Of a stretch of DNA of 64,000 nt, positions 33,368 through 44,486 are shown piece after piece. Positions within the stretch are counted from its first letter, which is position 1. Each line of letters opens with the position of its first letter. The notes beneath the pieces are model-generated. The model searched no databases, was not told the origin of the DNA, and saw nothing but the letters and a program-made list of their open reading frames with translations. The stretch comes from Scilla litardierei (lineage: Eukaryota; Streptophyta; Magnoliopsida; Asparagales; Asparagaceae), in contig CM061132.1 in NCBI GenBank assembly GCA_030789695.1, positions 153,804,817-153,868,816 of the forward strand, in the 5' to 3' direction. The position numbers were made by a program, and so were the translations under genes.

Positions 33368-33627
33368 ATTGATTTGCTAGTTCCTGTACAATGCCAGCTT
33401 TTGCTGTTTACACCAGCAGTAACTACAGATTGCTGAGCGTAAGACATGCACCAGCATAGTAATGTGAGGTGGGCAGGGCATGCAAACTCCGAGAACGATT
33501 GATTTGCTAGTTCCTGTACAATGCCAGCTTTTGCTGTTTACACCAGCAGTAACTACAGATTGCTGAGCGTAAGACATGCACCAGCATAGTAATGTGAGGT
33601 GGGCAGGGCATGCAAACTCCGAGAACG
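33368..33627. repeat. 130-bp perfect-looking tandem duplication
   Basis: Units 33368-33497 and 33498-33627, both starting ATTGATTTGCTAGTTCC and ending CCGAGAACG. I saw no difference between them, so the duplication is recent or an assembly effect. Confidence 0.95.
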
Positions 33628-33964
33628 ATTCACGATTTCAATTTGAGGTGAGCTTTTAGGGAGTCAATTTGAGGCTTTGAGCTGTGCCTCGACAAGCGTA
33701 ATTAAGAGTCCTGTTTCGTCCCATGGGTGGCAGTTTCTCTTTATTTTGTTTGGTCGTTTCCTTGTATTTGTGTGATTCTTGACTAGCATCTAATATCATA
33801 AAGGTTAGAACTTTAAGATGAAGTGTAGTAGTTAATTGATTATTTGTCATTTTCACACATGAATTTACATGATAGGTCAAGGTCCAATTGCTCTCAAGAC
33901 AGCAAAATCCTTGTTTTAGTAACCTAGACCGACCAGATGTCAGTTTTATGCTCACCACCCCCCA

Positions 33965-34009
33965 CCCCCCCCCCCCCCCCCCGGGGGGGGGGGGGGGGGG
34001 GGGGGGGGG
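33965..34009. repeat. C18-G27 homopolymer junction
   Basis: A run of 18 C (33965-33982) directly followed by a run of 27 G (33983-34009). Such a sequence folds into a perfect C/G hairpin and the G run can form quadruplexes. It lies 31 bp before the deleted gypsy element. It may mark an error or a collapsed junction. Confidence 0.95.
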
Positions 34010-34307
34010 TAGATCGCCTCCCATCATAAAACTCACATCGTGATGTAGAAATCATATGGAGAACACAGTAGATTTTAAGGATTTTGATGGAAAATTTGTG
34101 GACGAGCCATGAAATTAGGGTTTTGAGGCTTCTTGCCAAGGAGTATGAGGATTCTTGGTATGAATTCGACCTTCCTCAGTTTTTGGGGTTTAATTTCTCA
34201 AGATTTCATTAATCTCAAATAAACCAGTCTAGGCGCCTTTCCTTTCCTATTCACATCTGATTTGTGACTAAACTCATCCAAAAAAAGAAAAAAAATTAAA
34301 AAATATA

Positions 34308-34875
34308 TACAAAAACTAAGTCCAAATCAAGTTCCACTTGGGCTCGAGCCCAACCATATTGAACAAGGCAGAGTCTCACGTCGACGTCTTTGTGTGTAGA
34401 CATTGATATCCCCATCAACTCTTCCCGAGTGGAAAGAACTTGGTCCCGACAAGTGTAGAGCTTGATGGCTGTCATAAATCTCAAGCAAGTCTAGATCTAG
34501 TTTTCGAAGCTCTGCTTTGATAATCCAAGTACAATCCGAGTTCGACCTGTCTTTTCAACTCACCAAGTAACGCTAATAACTATCCTGTTTGTACAAAAAC
34601 TAAGTCCAAATCAAGTTCCACTTGGGCTCGAGCCCAACCATATTGAACAAGGCAGAGTCTCACGTCGACGTCTTTGTGTGTAGACATTGATATCCCCATC
34701 AACTCTTCCCGAGTGGAAAGAACTTGGTCCCGACAAGTGTAGAGCTTGATGGCTGTCATAAAACTCAAGCAAGTCTAGATCTAGTTTTCGAAGCTCTGCT
34801 TTGATAATCCAAGTACAATCCGAGTTCGACCTGTCTTTTCAACTCACCAAGTAACGCTAATAACTATCCTGTTTG
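34308..34875. repeat. 284-bp tandem duplication inside the deleted gypsy element
   Basis: Units 34308-34591 and 34592-34875, almost identical (AAATCTC versus AAACTC near 34486/34770). Each unit joins the end of the LTR to the adjoining interior, so the duplication crosses the LTR border and duplicates the polypurine tract. Confidence 0.9.
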
Positions 34876-34914
34876 ATCCATATTATTTACTCATCTAGAA
34901 TGCGTTCAATTTGC

Positions 34915-35363
34915 TATGTGGGGATGTATAGGTGGTAAATTTATTAGAGGTGGAATAGCAGGAGCACTTATCTCATCCTGAGAAGGCTCAAAGAATGGAT
35001 ATATGGGAATTGTTGCTGGACCCTTATAAGCCATTAGATCTTTCACATTAAAAGTTAAGCTTACCATAATCTGCAGTGAAACCTACAACATATGCATTAG
35101 AAACATTTTTTCTCAAGATTTTGAATGAGCCAGCACTATGAGCTTGCAGTTTATTTAAGATTTAAGGAGAAAACATCTCAGATCTTATTCCCACCATTAA
35201 CATAGTTATCTGTTTTAAATGTTTTGAAATGTTTATGTGCATCTGCAATAGCTTTATATCTTTTATTACTAGAGTGAATTCTTCTGCTAATTTTTTTATC
35301 CAAATCATGAATATGTTGGGCAAATGATTCAGCTGGCTTAGACACTCTATGATGACACGACAT
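34915..35363 (-). pseudogene. Ty3/gypsy integrase C-terminal remnant
   Basis: The - strand frame 35363-35178 includes ESFAQHIHDLDKKIS, then RRIHSSNKRYKAIADAHK and HFKTFKTDNYV. This matches the plant gypsy pattern (F..HI..lH..v…ka…YK..AD..rr…F..GD.V) at the C-terminal side of integrase. Past a stop the reading resumes in another frame with AHSAGSFKILRKN and NAYVV, then ends FNVKDLMAYKGPATIP-like, the usual gypsy polyprotein tail. It is out of frame and lacks the catalytic domain. Confidence 0.8.
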
Positions 35364-35921
35364 GTAAAATGATGTCTATAGGCAACGACGACCGGCTTAG
35401 GGTTAAGGTTTAGTTGATTTTTTGTGTTTTTTGGATTTGAAAATTAGGAGGAGAAAGGGGATTTTCGGCTCTGAGACCAAATTTGATGTAGAACATGATC
35501 GATTTTAATGATTTTGAGGGAAAATTAAAGGGAAAACGATGAAATTTGGGGTTCGAGGCTTCTTGACAAGTAGTCCGAGGCTTCATACAAAGGAATTAAA
35601 CATTTCTCAGGATTTGGGGGTTTAACATGTCAAGATTTCATTGATCTCAAATAAACAGTGTATGTGCCTTTTATAGGCTTACAACCCAACATCTTCCATA
35701 TTCACATTTGATTTGACACTAAAAGAACCTAAAATAAAATAAAATAATACAGAACCCATGTCCAAATCAGTTCTACTACAAAAACCAAGTACAAATCAAG
35801 TTCCACTTGGGCTCGAGTCGCCCAACCATAATGAACTAAGCTGATGCTTTTGTCGACATTTGCGTGTGTAGACCTTCTGTCGACATTTGCGTGTGTAGAC
35901 CTTGATGTCCCCATCACATCA

Positions 35922-38284
35922 GCGCCAAGAACATGAAGCCTCAATTATCCAACCTGTCACCTTATTAGATGATCCTTACATGTTACTTTATTATGCAGAC
36001 ATAACATGTGTATTCTGGTGCCATAAAACAGGTGAAATATTTAATACATAATAGCATTTTATGACATTTCACGAGAGATTTTATTAATGCTGAAATATCA
36101 AATCGAAAGTAGAGAACTTATGAAATATATTAGAAAGTTTCTGCACGTGTAAAAGACAAATAACTAATGTCTAATGAATGGTTGTCTAAACAAAACAAAA
36201 CAACATAACTGGCAAAATATAACAGCAAACAATCCAAACAATTAGCAATTGACAACAATAAGCGTCTTAATTTGTATAGAATGTTTATGTGATATATTAC
36301 CATAGATCTCTTGCTTAATTTGTTCAGAATTATCCATTCAGAACCTACGTTTTACCGTCAATTGCTTATATTGTTTAGAATGTTTGTTGTTAAAGCTGGT
36401 AATATATAACAAATAAACATTATAAACAATTTAAGCACTTTCTGAAGGGTTAATTATATCGTGGAAATAGCTAATATGACAGTGCTTAGTACAATCTTTC
36501 CAAGAAATCTATGTTCTAATGTACTCTTCTTCAGAGGCACTATATCCATTAATAAGTTCGTAATGTTTACCGACTTACCATCATGATATTGTTGGCAACG
36601 ATTAGTCTAGATTCAATCCCTACACATCCCTCTGACAGAAATTAGTATTCAACATTTACTTATCTCGATCTGAGAAATGAAGCCTCTCTTTGTTCTTCCA
36701 CACTCAAAAAGGAGTTCTGACATTTTTTTTTCACACACAGGCTTGGTTGGTTCACATTAAAATTTTTGAAACCCTATTCACAAAGACGAACTACACAGAA
36801 CAACATAGTATATCGAATGTTTTCACCATGTAGTTGCCAAGCCAAGCCAAGCCACTATGCAATGTTTAACATCTTATCCTTTAAAGCTTCAACGTAAGGC
36901 CTCAAACCCCTCTTTTATTAGTTCATTTATAGACAACAGATACATCTAAAAGGGTAGACACTTAAAGATAAACAACCATCCTCTCCGCATCTCAGTTTCT
37001 GTCCTCCCATTTTCGCGTTTGACTTTCTTTCCTGCTACAATCACCTGCAGAGTTAATCTCAAGCTCTCCCGCCTTAAAAAAATTTAGACAACCAGAAGTG
37101 GTGCAAATGTAAAACTATGGGAATTGTTGTAAACACTCAATGACAGATCCAAGAAACCATAGCTAAAGATCAGTCCACTGATTTCTTAGTTCATAACTAG
37201 CAACATCTACAATGGTAATACTATTGCCACCGGAGTGCTGCAAACAAACTGGAAAAGATTTAACAGTGAAAATCACGATCACTTGGCAAAAGGATGGTGT
37301 TGCCAAACAAAGATTTTCAAGCAATGGTTAGGCTAAATTGTAAAACTATAATATTATAGTCATTTTCTAAACACTGACAATAAAGCGGACACAGGTGCTT
37401 GTCAATCCTTCTTCTTACCGCATTGAGGTGCTTCTCTCTATTCATTTCTCAGTTCAGAGGAACCAATGAAAATCAAACCGCTTTTAACTGGTAAAAGTGG
37501 AGTTAGACCAAATGGTTAACATTCTTTCTTATGGTAAATCCCAATGTATAGATGGATTCACTTCAAAAAATTTCCAGATTACAAAGCTCCAAATAAAATG
37601 AGACATGTTCCACACAATTGCCTTCTTTATGGATCACTTTAGGCTCCCATCTTCTTATGTCCATATGGTTATTAATCTTATTCCTAACACAGACTTGTCA
37701 AATCCTATCAAGCAACTAGGTCCATTAGTTTATGTAGCCAACATAATTTCCTCCCTCCTTGGCGGAGAGCCAAAGCCAACATTACAACAGCTCACATGTT
37801 TGGCACACCACTCATGATTGATCACTACCATCTCAACATCACTGATTGTGGCTATCAGACATGGAGAAAAGCATACAACTAGTTAAGACGGGAGTTTAAT
37901 CGCTAATCAGTACAAGCTAAAAGTGTGGCTGGTCGCAGAATGTATAAGCACCATTTCATATTCCCTTAATCTCAACAAGCAATCTACTCCTATGTTGCAA
38001 TCTCTCAATAGACACAATGACAATGAGCGCAGCAACTAGCATCCTTTAGCTAGATTGGTGCAGTGACTCTTGGCCATGTTCAGTTTGAGTTCTATGAAAG
38101 AAACTCAAATCTCTCAAAAACAAAAGGAATTGATATAAGCAAAATTAACTGGGTTTTTGCCGGCAATGTTATTAGGTCCCTTCAGTTGAAGATTTGATCA
38201 AATTAATGACGGGGTTACATATTGTCCATCTAAATATCTTCAAAATCAAAACTTGATTGTTGGGAAGAAAAGGTTTCAAACCTG
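35922..38284. other. Intergenic and probable 3' UTR region of the 38.3-39.0 kb gene
   Basis: No coding frame is convincing. On the - strand 37045-36960 follows CTCTGCAG and is unusually open (VIVAGKKVKRENG…), and GCGGTAAGA near 37420 resembles a donor site. These could be exons of a spliced 3' UTR of the upstream gene. The remainder is AT-rich. Confidence 0.35.
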
Positions 38285-38993
38285 CTAGTGAAGAGGGAAT
38301 GTATTGACCATGGCATGCAGTATCGTCTCGTCGAGATTCTTCTCGGGAACCCACATCGAGCTCTTCAGCCGCACCAGCTCCTTTGTCTCCGCCTTCTTCT
38401 TCTCCCTCGCCTCCTCCTTCGCCCTCCAGCTCTCAAGCTTCTGCGCCCTCTCCTTCATCTATCATCATAACCATCATCGCAAAACAAAATCAACCAATCT
38501 ATGAATTAAAGAACACACTTTTATTTGATCACCAGTTGACCTAGAATACCATCATCTGTCGGAAATCTTCATCGAATGCCTTGCGCTCGGCGGCGCGCGA
38601 CTCCGCGGCTGCGGCCTTCTCGGCCTTGCGCTGCTCGTTGGCGACGCGCGCGGCCTCGCGGCGGGCGTCGTCCTTTCGCTTCTTCTCGGCACGGAGGAGG
38701 TCCATCTCGTAGGCGCACTCGAGCCTCACCTGTTTCATCTGCTTGGCGTAGACCTTGCGGAGGCGATCGAGGCGGGCCTCCGCTTCCCTAGGGAATGATG
38801 ATGGGTCCCAGCTGCCGATGAATTCGCTGGGCTTGGAGAACTCGTGGGGGCGTGGGGGCGGGTAGCGGCGATGTGGTTGGGGCGGCGGCGGGGAGGGCGA
38901 GCTGAAGATGGAGGACGATGAGCAGGATCTTAAGTGGATGCGGACGGATTGGTGGATGATGGGAGATCGGCGGAGAATTCGAGCGGCGGCCAT
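38285..38993 (-). CDS. Two-exon gene: probable mitochondrial, highly charged 205-aa protein
   Basis: Model: complement of join(38285-38458, 38550-38993); GT-AG intron of 91 bp, phase 0, 618 nt in total. Residues 1-50 are rich in Arg, Ser and Pro with no acidic residue before the HEF motif, as in a mitochondrial (or plastid) presequence. The following part has the block SEFIGSWDPSSFPREAEARL. A long Lys/Arg/Glu/Ala-rich helical, coiled-coil-like region ends with DFRQMM, then MKERAQKLESW from exon 2, and the protein closes with a short conserved-looking WVPEKNLDETILHAMV tail. I recall a conserved plant family with a KERAEKLESW-type block, but cannot name its function. Architecture and charge suggest an organelle ribosome- or nucleic-acid-associated protein; this is inference. 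The start has a strong context (CGCCATGGC). Confidence 0.8.
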
Positions 38994-39005
38994 GGCGACT
39001 GAGAG

Positions 39006-39040
<35 letters not shown>

Positions 39041-39135
39041 GAATTTTTAGGGAGGCGAGGTTTACAGTAGCAATGGGCCGGGTTGTGACCGGGTTTAAGA
39101 CGAAGCTCCTTTCATCGGATTTTTAGGGCCCAACT
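38994..39135 (-). promoter_or_regulatory. 5' leader and promoter of the 38.3-39.0 kb gene, with site II-like motifs
   Basis: On the gene strand the ATG is preceded by a (CT)n leader (GA run at about 39007-39037 on the + strand). Further up are TGGGCC at 39074-39079 and GGCCCA at 39127-39132. Such TGGGCY 'site II' elements, bound by TCP factors, are common in plant nuclear genes for ribosomal and mitochondrial proteins. This fits the predicted targeting. Confidence 0.6.
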
Positions 39136-39559
39136 TGTTTAAGTTTTATTTAGATGCGGCACTGGTCCATGGGTTCCTGCCGTAGGTTTGGCATTTAAGC
39201 ACGTGCAATGCATGTCACAAAAGTTTAACAAATAACGACATGGTTCGATGATAATCGTTATGGTAACAAAAAGGGGTTTTCGCATATTCATGTCTTTAAT
39301 CTTGCATATTTGATATCTGTCTCTTAATTCTTCGTATTTTGAGTTTAATCCCTCAAATTTTAAGCCGTTAACCTAAATAGTCCCCCATCCTAGTTAGATT
39401 AGCTAATGATTAATTGATAATTAGTGTTAATTAACTAAGAATTAAATCATAATGAGAGAGTGAGGCGGGGAAGGCGCGAAAGAGGGGGAGGAGCTGGTGG
39501 GAGGGTGAGGCGGTGGGGGAGGAGGGGACGGCGGTTAGGAGGGGGAGGGGGCGGATCCT

Positions 39560-39810
39560 CCCCATTCGCCCCCACCCCCCCACCCCCACTCCCCCCCCTC
39601 ATCCCCCCTGCTACCCGCCGTCGATCTCCCCCCTCCACGCCGCCAATCTCCCCCCATCACCCCCCTTACCCTGCCGCCGATCTCCCCCCTCCTCCACGCC
39701 GTCGATCTCCCTCCTCCTCCACGTCGTCGATCTCCCCCGTCATCCCCCTCCTCCACGCCGTCGATCTCCCCCCTCATCCCCTTTCTGCTCGTCGCCGATC
39801 TCCCCACTCC
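39560..39810. repeat. C-rich minisatellite upstream of the 38.3-39.0 kb gene
   Basis: Repeats of GCCGTCGATCTCCCCC with CTCCTCCAC or CTCATCCC spacers, roughly 25-40 bp per unit, in at least seven imperfect copies. It is strongly strand-biased (C-rich on +), so open frames through it are compositional only. Confidence 0.85.
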
Positions 39811-39814
39811 TTTG

Positions 39815-41186
39815 TTGTGAGATGTATGCCCTCGAGGCAATTTATCTTTGTGTAATTGTACAAACATTTTGTTCAAAATTACAATAAGCTGTATGGTAAG
39901 AATTTATCTTAGTTAAATCATAATGTAGTTATCATTAGAAACTTGGGTAAAGTCATGAGACTTAATGCAAGGTTAAAAATGTATCGAGATGAAGATCTCG
40001 ATCATAGTGAAGTGTTTGACCGCTAGTAGCATAAGTCTAGAAACGTTTGTGGTCGTAGATGTTTCGAGAAAAGGATATCGAAACATCGGATATGCCATTG
40101 TGTCTTAGTATTCACCGTATATCGGTAACGATGATCTCATGATCGTTTGACTTGGCAAAGTTGAAGACGAGACACATGTGCTCATTAGAGAATGAGTTCA
40201 CTGAACGACCCAACAAGAGTTATCATATGGTTATGATTGACCAATCTGTCAATGATAACTCTCAATGATGATAGGCAAGTTGGTCTTTTGACTTGAGGTC
40301 ATTGTACGAACCTGTACGTGAACGATGACACTTAGATCTTTGACCTAGCTTCGAGGCTTGGCCTGTCAAAAGGTCTTTGGTTGGGTGACATTTGAAGCGT
40401 GCAAGGAGAGTAATGGCCAAGATAGGATTCGTCTCTCCCTGGTCAATGTGAGTAAGTGTCGTAGTGTTAGTTCGATCTTTAGTGAAAACTCTGTCCAGAG
40501 TATGTTGGAAGATGTCCAACATTATTTGACTAAAGATCGATGAAAACTAACCGGCTTCGAGCTATTGGGGTTGACAGTTTGACTGTACCCTAAACTTGAG
40601 TTAAATGGCATAGTTTTGACGAGGAGACTAAAACCGCGGTATTCATCACGGACACAGTCAGGGTGGTTCCGACAGCACTAATGTTAATGAGTTAACCACA
40701 TAAGTATGATACTGAAACAGGGACGGCACCTGCTGCTCGCGGTTACTGTTGTATGGGGCTTCGAGCCCCACTTGTAGTAGGGTCAGGCTGTATGGTCTCA
40801 CACAGAGTGCGACCTTCGTCTAATAATAGGTAGAAATTAGGTAGAATATGCATTTGATGCAAGGGATAGAAAACTACAAAGAGTTTACAGTTAGCAACTA
40901 CATTCGAAATAAATAATCCTGAGTGCAAGTGCGAGATTTCATTTGTATAGGATGCAAATCGATTTTATAAATTCGCAAAGAGTTTGCGATATATTGATGT
41001 GGAGATTTTTGTATTCGAAGTAAAGGGAAATTTAATGCGTCAAAAATTGTTTATGTGCGTATTTAATTAAATAAACGCGAGGAAAAGGTTACCTGGATGA
41101 CGGAAACATCCCAATCTAAATCCAGGTACAAACGGCGTACAAAACGGACGCCGAATGCACGAGATATGCCCAAAATCGTCTAAAGC
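39815..41186. other. Unclassified, repeat-like intergenic DNA
   Basis: No protein-like frame. Codon-free, moderately GC-balanced sequence with words such as ATGTATGCCCTCGAGGCAA at the start that suggest a decayed LTR element. I could not find a partner repeat in the window. The segment ends at AAAGC (41182-41186), the left flank of element C. Confidence 0.35.
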
Positions 41187-44100
41187 TGTAATGGCCCAGA
41201 GTGCCATGTACGTATGGCCTATATGTTTGTATGCTTTATAGTGTGTATTTACTTGAGCGTATGTATGTAGTGTGCATAGCATATCTCTGTTGTCTGTCTA
41301 CTTGTATGTTTTAGTGGATGACTTAAGTGATATATGGTGTCACATTGGTGATTGGTAGTCTCTATTGGTTGCCTACTTGGATAGATTATTGGGTGTATTG
41401 TTATTAAGAGTGTATCCTTATCATTATTCTTAAGTGTATTTTTATTATTATTTGTATCATTGTTAGAATTATGATTATGCCTATCCTTATTTGATTATGA
41501 TGAGGTGAGTATGTTGGTGTAGGGGTGTGTCTTGGTATTGGGTGTGTGCTTAGTATTGGGTAATTAATAGAGAAGTGGAGTTGTGTGTTAAGAGAAGTGG
41601 GTGTGTATGAAAGAAGTAGGGAATGGCATACCCTTGTAATTAGCATCCAAAGTTGGATGGCTTTTATGGAGTGGATTTATGCACAACCTTACTTAGTCTA
41701 AGAGGTAAAGTGCATAAAGAAAGAATAGCATATAACTCTCTAAACTCTTCCACAAGCTTCTACAACTCTCTCATTCTTTCACCAAGCTACTCTACATCAT
41801 TTCCCTTCCCTCCTCACTCATTCCACCATGCTCTAGGCTGAATTTCTCCCATGGGTAAAAAAAAGAAGGGAAAAAGAAAAGAAATGGAAAGAAAGAAAGG
41901 AGAGAGGAAGAGGAAGAGGAAGAGGAGGAAGGAGGAGGAAGGAGGAGAAAGAGAAGAGAAGTTCTCTTATCTTGAATTGAGATATGAATCCAATTTTCCC
42001 TAGTATTCTATTTGGTTGTCATTTGTAGAAGTGGTATATGTTTAATTTTGAGCTTAATACATGATTAACTGCATGAAACATTTTTGTTCTTGATGCTGAA
42101 AATTTTATCCTGAAAAGCTGAAACTTTGACTAAGTTTCGAGCTTAATTGGCAATTAGGAATGCTTTGAAAATTTTATATGTTGTGTATCTCGTAGTTATG
42201 AACAATTTTCATTTAGATCATTTTCCAAAATTCTAACTGTATGATTTGATAAAAATTCGGATATGTGTACTGGTCTGGTTTCAATCAAAACTGAACACCT
42301 TTTACGAAAACGGGTATAACTCTCTGCACACTTTATGGAAATTTCTGTTCTTGGTCTTGTTGGAAAGTTAACAAGTTTATCTACAATTTCATATCAGTAC
42401 ATAATTTTTGAAATTATGACTGCAATAGGCCCAAAATCATCAATCAAGACAGACTTTGAAATCTGTCTGGAAAACAGATTTGACAGACTTCACCATATAA
42501 TTCACTATAAATCACTTACTTAATATATTTTCCTGAAATTGTATCTGTGAATCCAAAACTATCATACCTACAACATTCATTTACATTTCATTCTTATGTT
42601 CCATACAAAAATATGGAGTAAAATTCCATTCAACCTGACCGTTGTGCAATTTCCAGCAAGCTGAATGTGAAGAGATACTATAACTATGACTTCATGCTAA
42701 ATTTTCTTCTATTATGCATGTGCATTAGTGTTACTTGAAGTAGGAATTCCATCTACGTATGGATTATTATTCAAATTCATCCGAGCATTATCTTTAATTA
42801 TGGAGTGCATCCCTTTTCATGTCATGACTCTAATATGTCTCATGTTGCTTTGGGTTTCTTGTTGCTAATGGGTTCATGCTATTACTTTAATGCTAATAGA
42901 CTCTTGTTGTTTCAATTGGATTCAATTGATATGTGTTGTAGTTCATGCCTACCAAGTGTTTGTGGGAATGTTTAAATGAAGTTAAGTATGAAATTTGTCA
43001 TTAGTTTCATGTTGTACCAATTGATTTAATGAAGTTGTCATTATGCCACCATGAGCTTGTTGGAATGCCTACATGAAGTCAAGATGTCATCTTGCTTTAG
43101 TTTTACTAATTTCATGTTGGACTAAAGGATGTTGGCATATGTTTTGTTGGCTCATGCTTAATTAATTTCATGTTGAATGTGAAAGCACTTAATTGATTCA
43201 TTGTTGATTTATGTGTTGTTGGCTATGTAAAAGGAGAGAATGGAAACAACAAAGGGTGGTTAAGGATTGCCTTTCATATTGTTCCAATCAATGGTGAAGT
43301 TTTCAAATTATATGTGTTGGAATTATATGTGTTGGAAATGATAACTATGGGGCACACGTGGTGGTTTGTAAAGTTATATGTGTGGGAATGAGAGGAGGTG
43401 AAAATGGTGGTTAATATGTGATTCCTTTTGTTACACGTTAATTTTTAATTGAAATGCTAAGAAATGAATAAGTCCTCTTAAAGGAGGGTGACACGGGGAT
43501 TGGGGGACACTAAGTTGTGGGGAAAACATGAGGGGCTGGACAGTTTTGGTGGTTGGTGGCCATCCTTTTCTTGCCCGAGTGGCGGGGAGTGGCGGAAACG
43601 AGGAGAATTGGAGAAAATGTGAAGGGGAAATAAGGAGAAAACAAGGCTCCTTTGGTAAGAGCGTGTCTCGGGGAGTTTGACTGTTTCACCCCAACTGGGG
43701 ATGAGGTCCAGTTCCAAGAGGGTCTATCCACTACTTCGGGTCCAAAACACTACCAGCTAACTTTCATTACTTTTGTAGCATTATTAAATGTAGCTTAATT
43801 GTGCATACCTTACTTGTTGCCTTTCCATGTTGTATACCCTTGTTATATACATCTCCTATTGTAGTTATTGCCGCTTGCGTTTACTTATGTTGTCTCCCTC
43901 TCTTGCTGTTGTACCTTTGTTTATGTTATGCAATCATTGCTTTATGTCATACACGTGTTCCCTTTAGCTCATTCCATACTTCATTTGCACCTTGCTATGA
44001 ATGCATGTAAAATAGTCGCATTGTCATAATAGCATATAAGAGTGAGTTGGCATTCCTACTGGGTCACGCGTTGACGTGCCCCCGTTGACTTTTTCAGGTG

Positions 44101-44465
44101 TGGTTTCTTGGGATGGCAGGTGGAGCTGGAGGTTGAGGTTGGAAGGCTATAGTTGGGAGTTGGAGCTTAGATTGGGTAGTGAGGGGTGATGAGAGAGCTA
44201 TGTGTACTTTGGGTTTTCTTTTGGGGTGAGAGATACTTGTACTATATGAATTGATGCAATGGGATGTTGAGATGTATATGAAATTGTTCAATGCTTGGCT
44301 TTCAGTATTTCTCTGTGACTTTGTGTCGTTCTGTGTTTGTTGGTTGGCTGTTTGTTGAATACTACATATACTATTCCCAGCAATGCACAGTGGACCTGCA
44401 GATACGTTTTTAGTTCTCGTCATGTACCTTGTCCTTTTGGGTATCCCAGGGATGTGGTCGTGACA
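41187..44465 (+). repeat. 5' LTR of element C
   Basis: 3279 bp. It contains a purine-only stretch (about 41852-41965, many GAAGAG and GGAGGA units) preceded by pyrimidine-rich sequence. The end was set by the GTGACA terminus followed by the PBS block shared with element B. Its first 2 kb align with 61999-64000. Confidence 0.88.
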
Positions 44466-44486
44466 GGTGGTGGTCCATGCAGGTCA
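44466..44486 (+). promoter_or_regulatory. Putative primer binding site of element C
   Basis: GGTGGTGGTCCATGCAGGTC follows the LTR. Element B has GTGGTGGCCCATGCAGGTC at the same position (on its - strand). The shared block, flanked by otherwise different sequence, argues for a conserved PBS beginning TGGTGG or TGG. I cannot assign the tRNA. Confidence 0.6.

Larger units (their letters stand above)
34041..35916 (-). mobile_element. Internally deleted Ty3/gypsy element
   Basis: LTR-like direct repeats 34041-34417 and 35484-35916 both start TGATGTAG and end CCCCATCA on the + strand. Flanks CATCG (34036-34040) and CATCA (35917-35921) differ at one base. On the - strand the PBS-like TTTGGTCTCAGAGCC follows the right LTR (35482-35468), similar to the initiator tRNA-Met PBS. 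A purine tract (CGGGAAGAG) precedes the left one. The interior holds the tail of an integrase. A 284-bp tandem duplication spans the border of the left LTR. Confidence 0.75.

Noticed and set aside
33656..34139. Pro/Gly-rich proteins across the C/G homopolymer
   Set aside because: Poly-Pro and poly-Gly come only from the C18-G27 run.
39460..39887. Proline-rich protein genes
   Set aside because: The frames translate a C-rich minisatellite and lack splice or promoter context.
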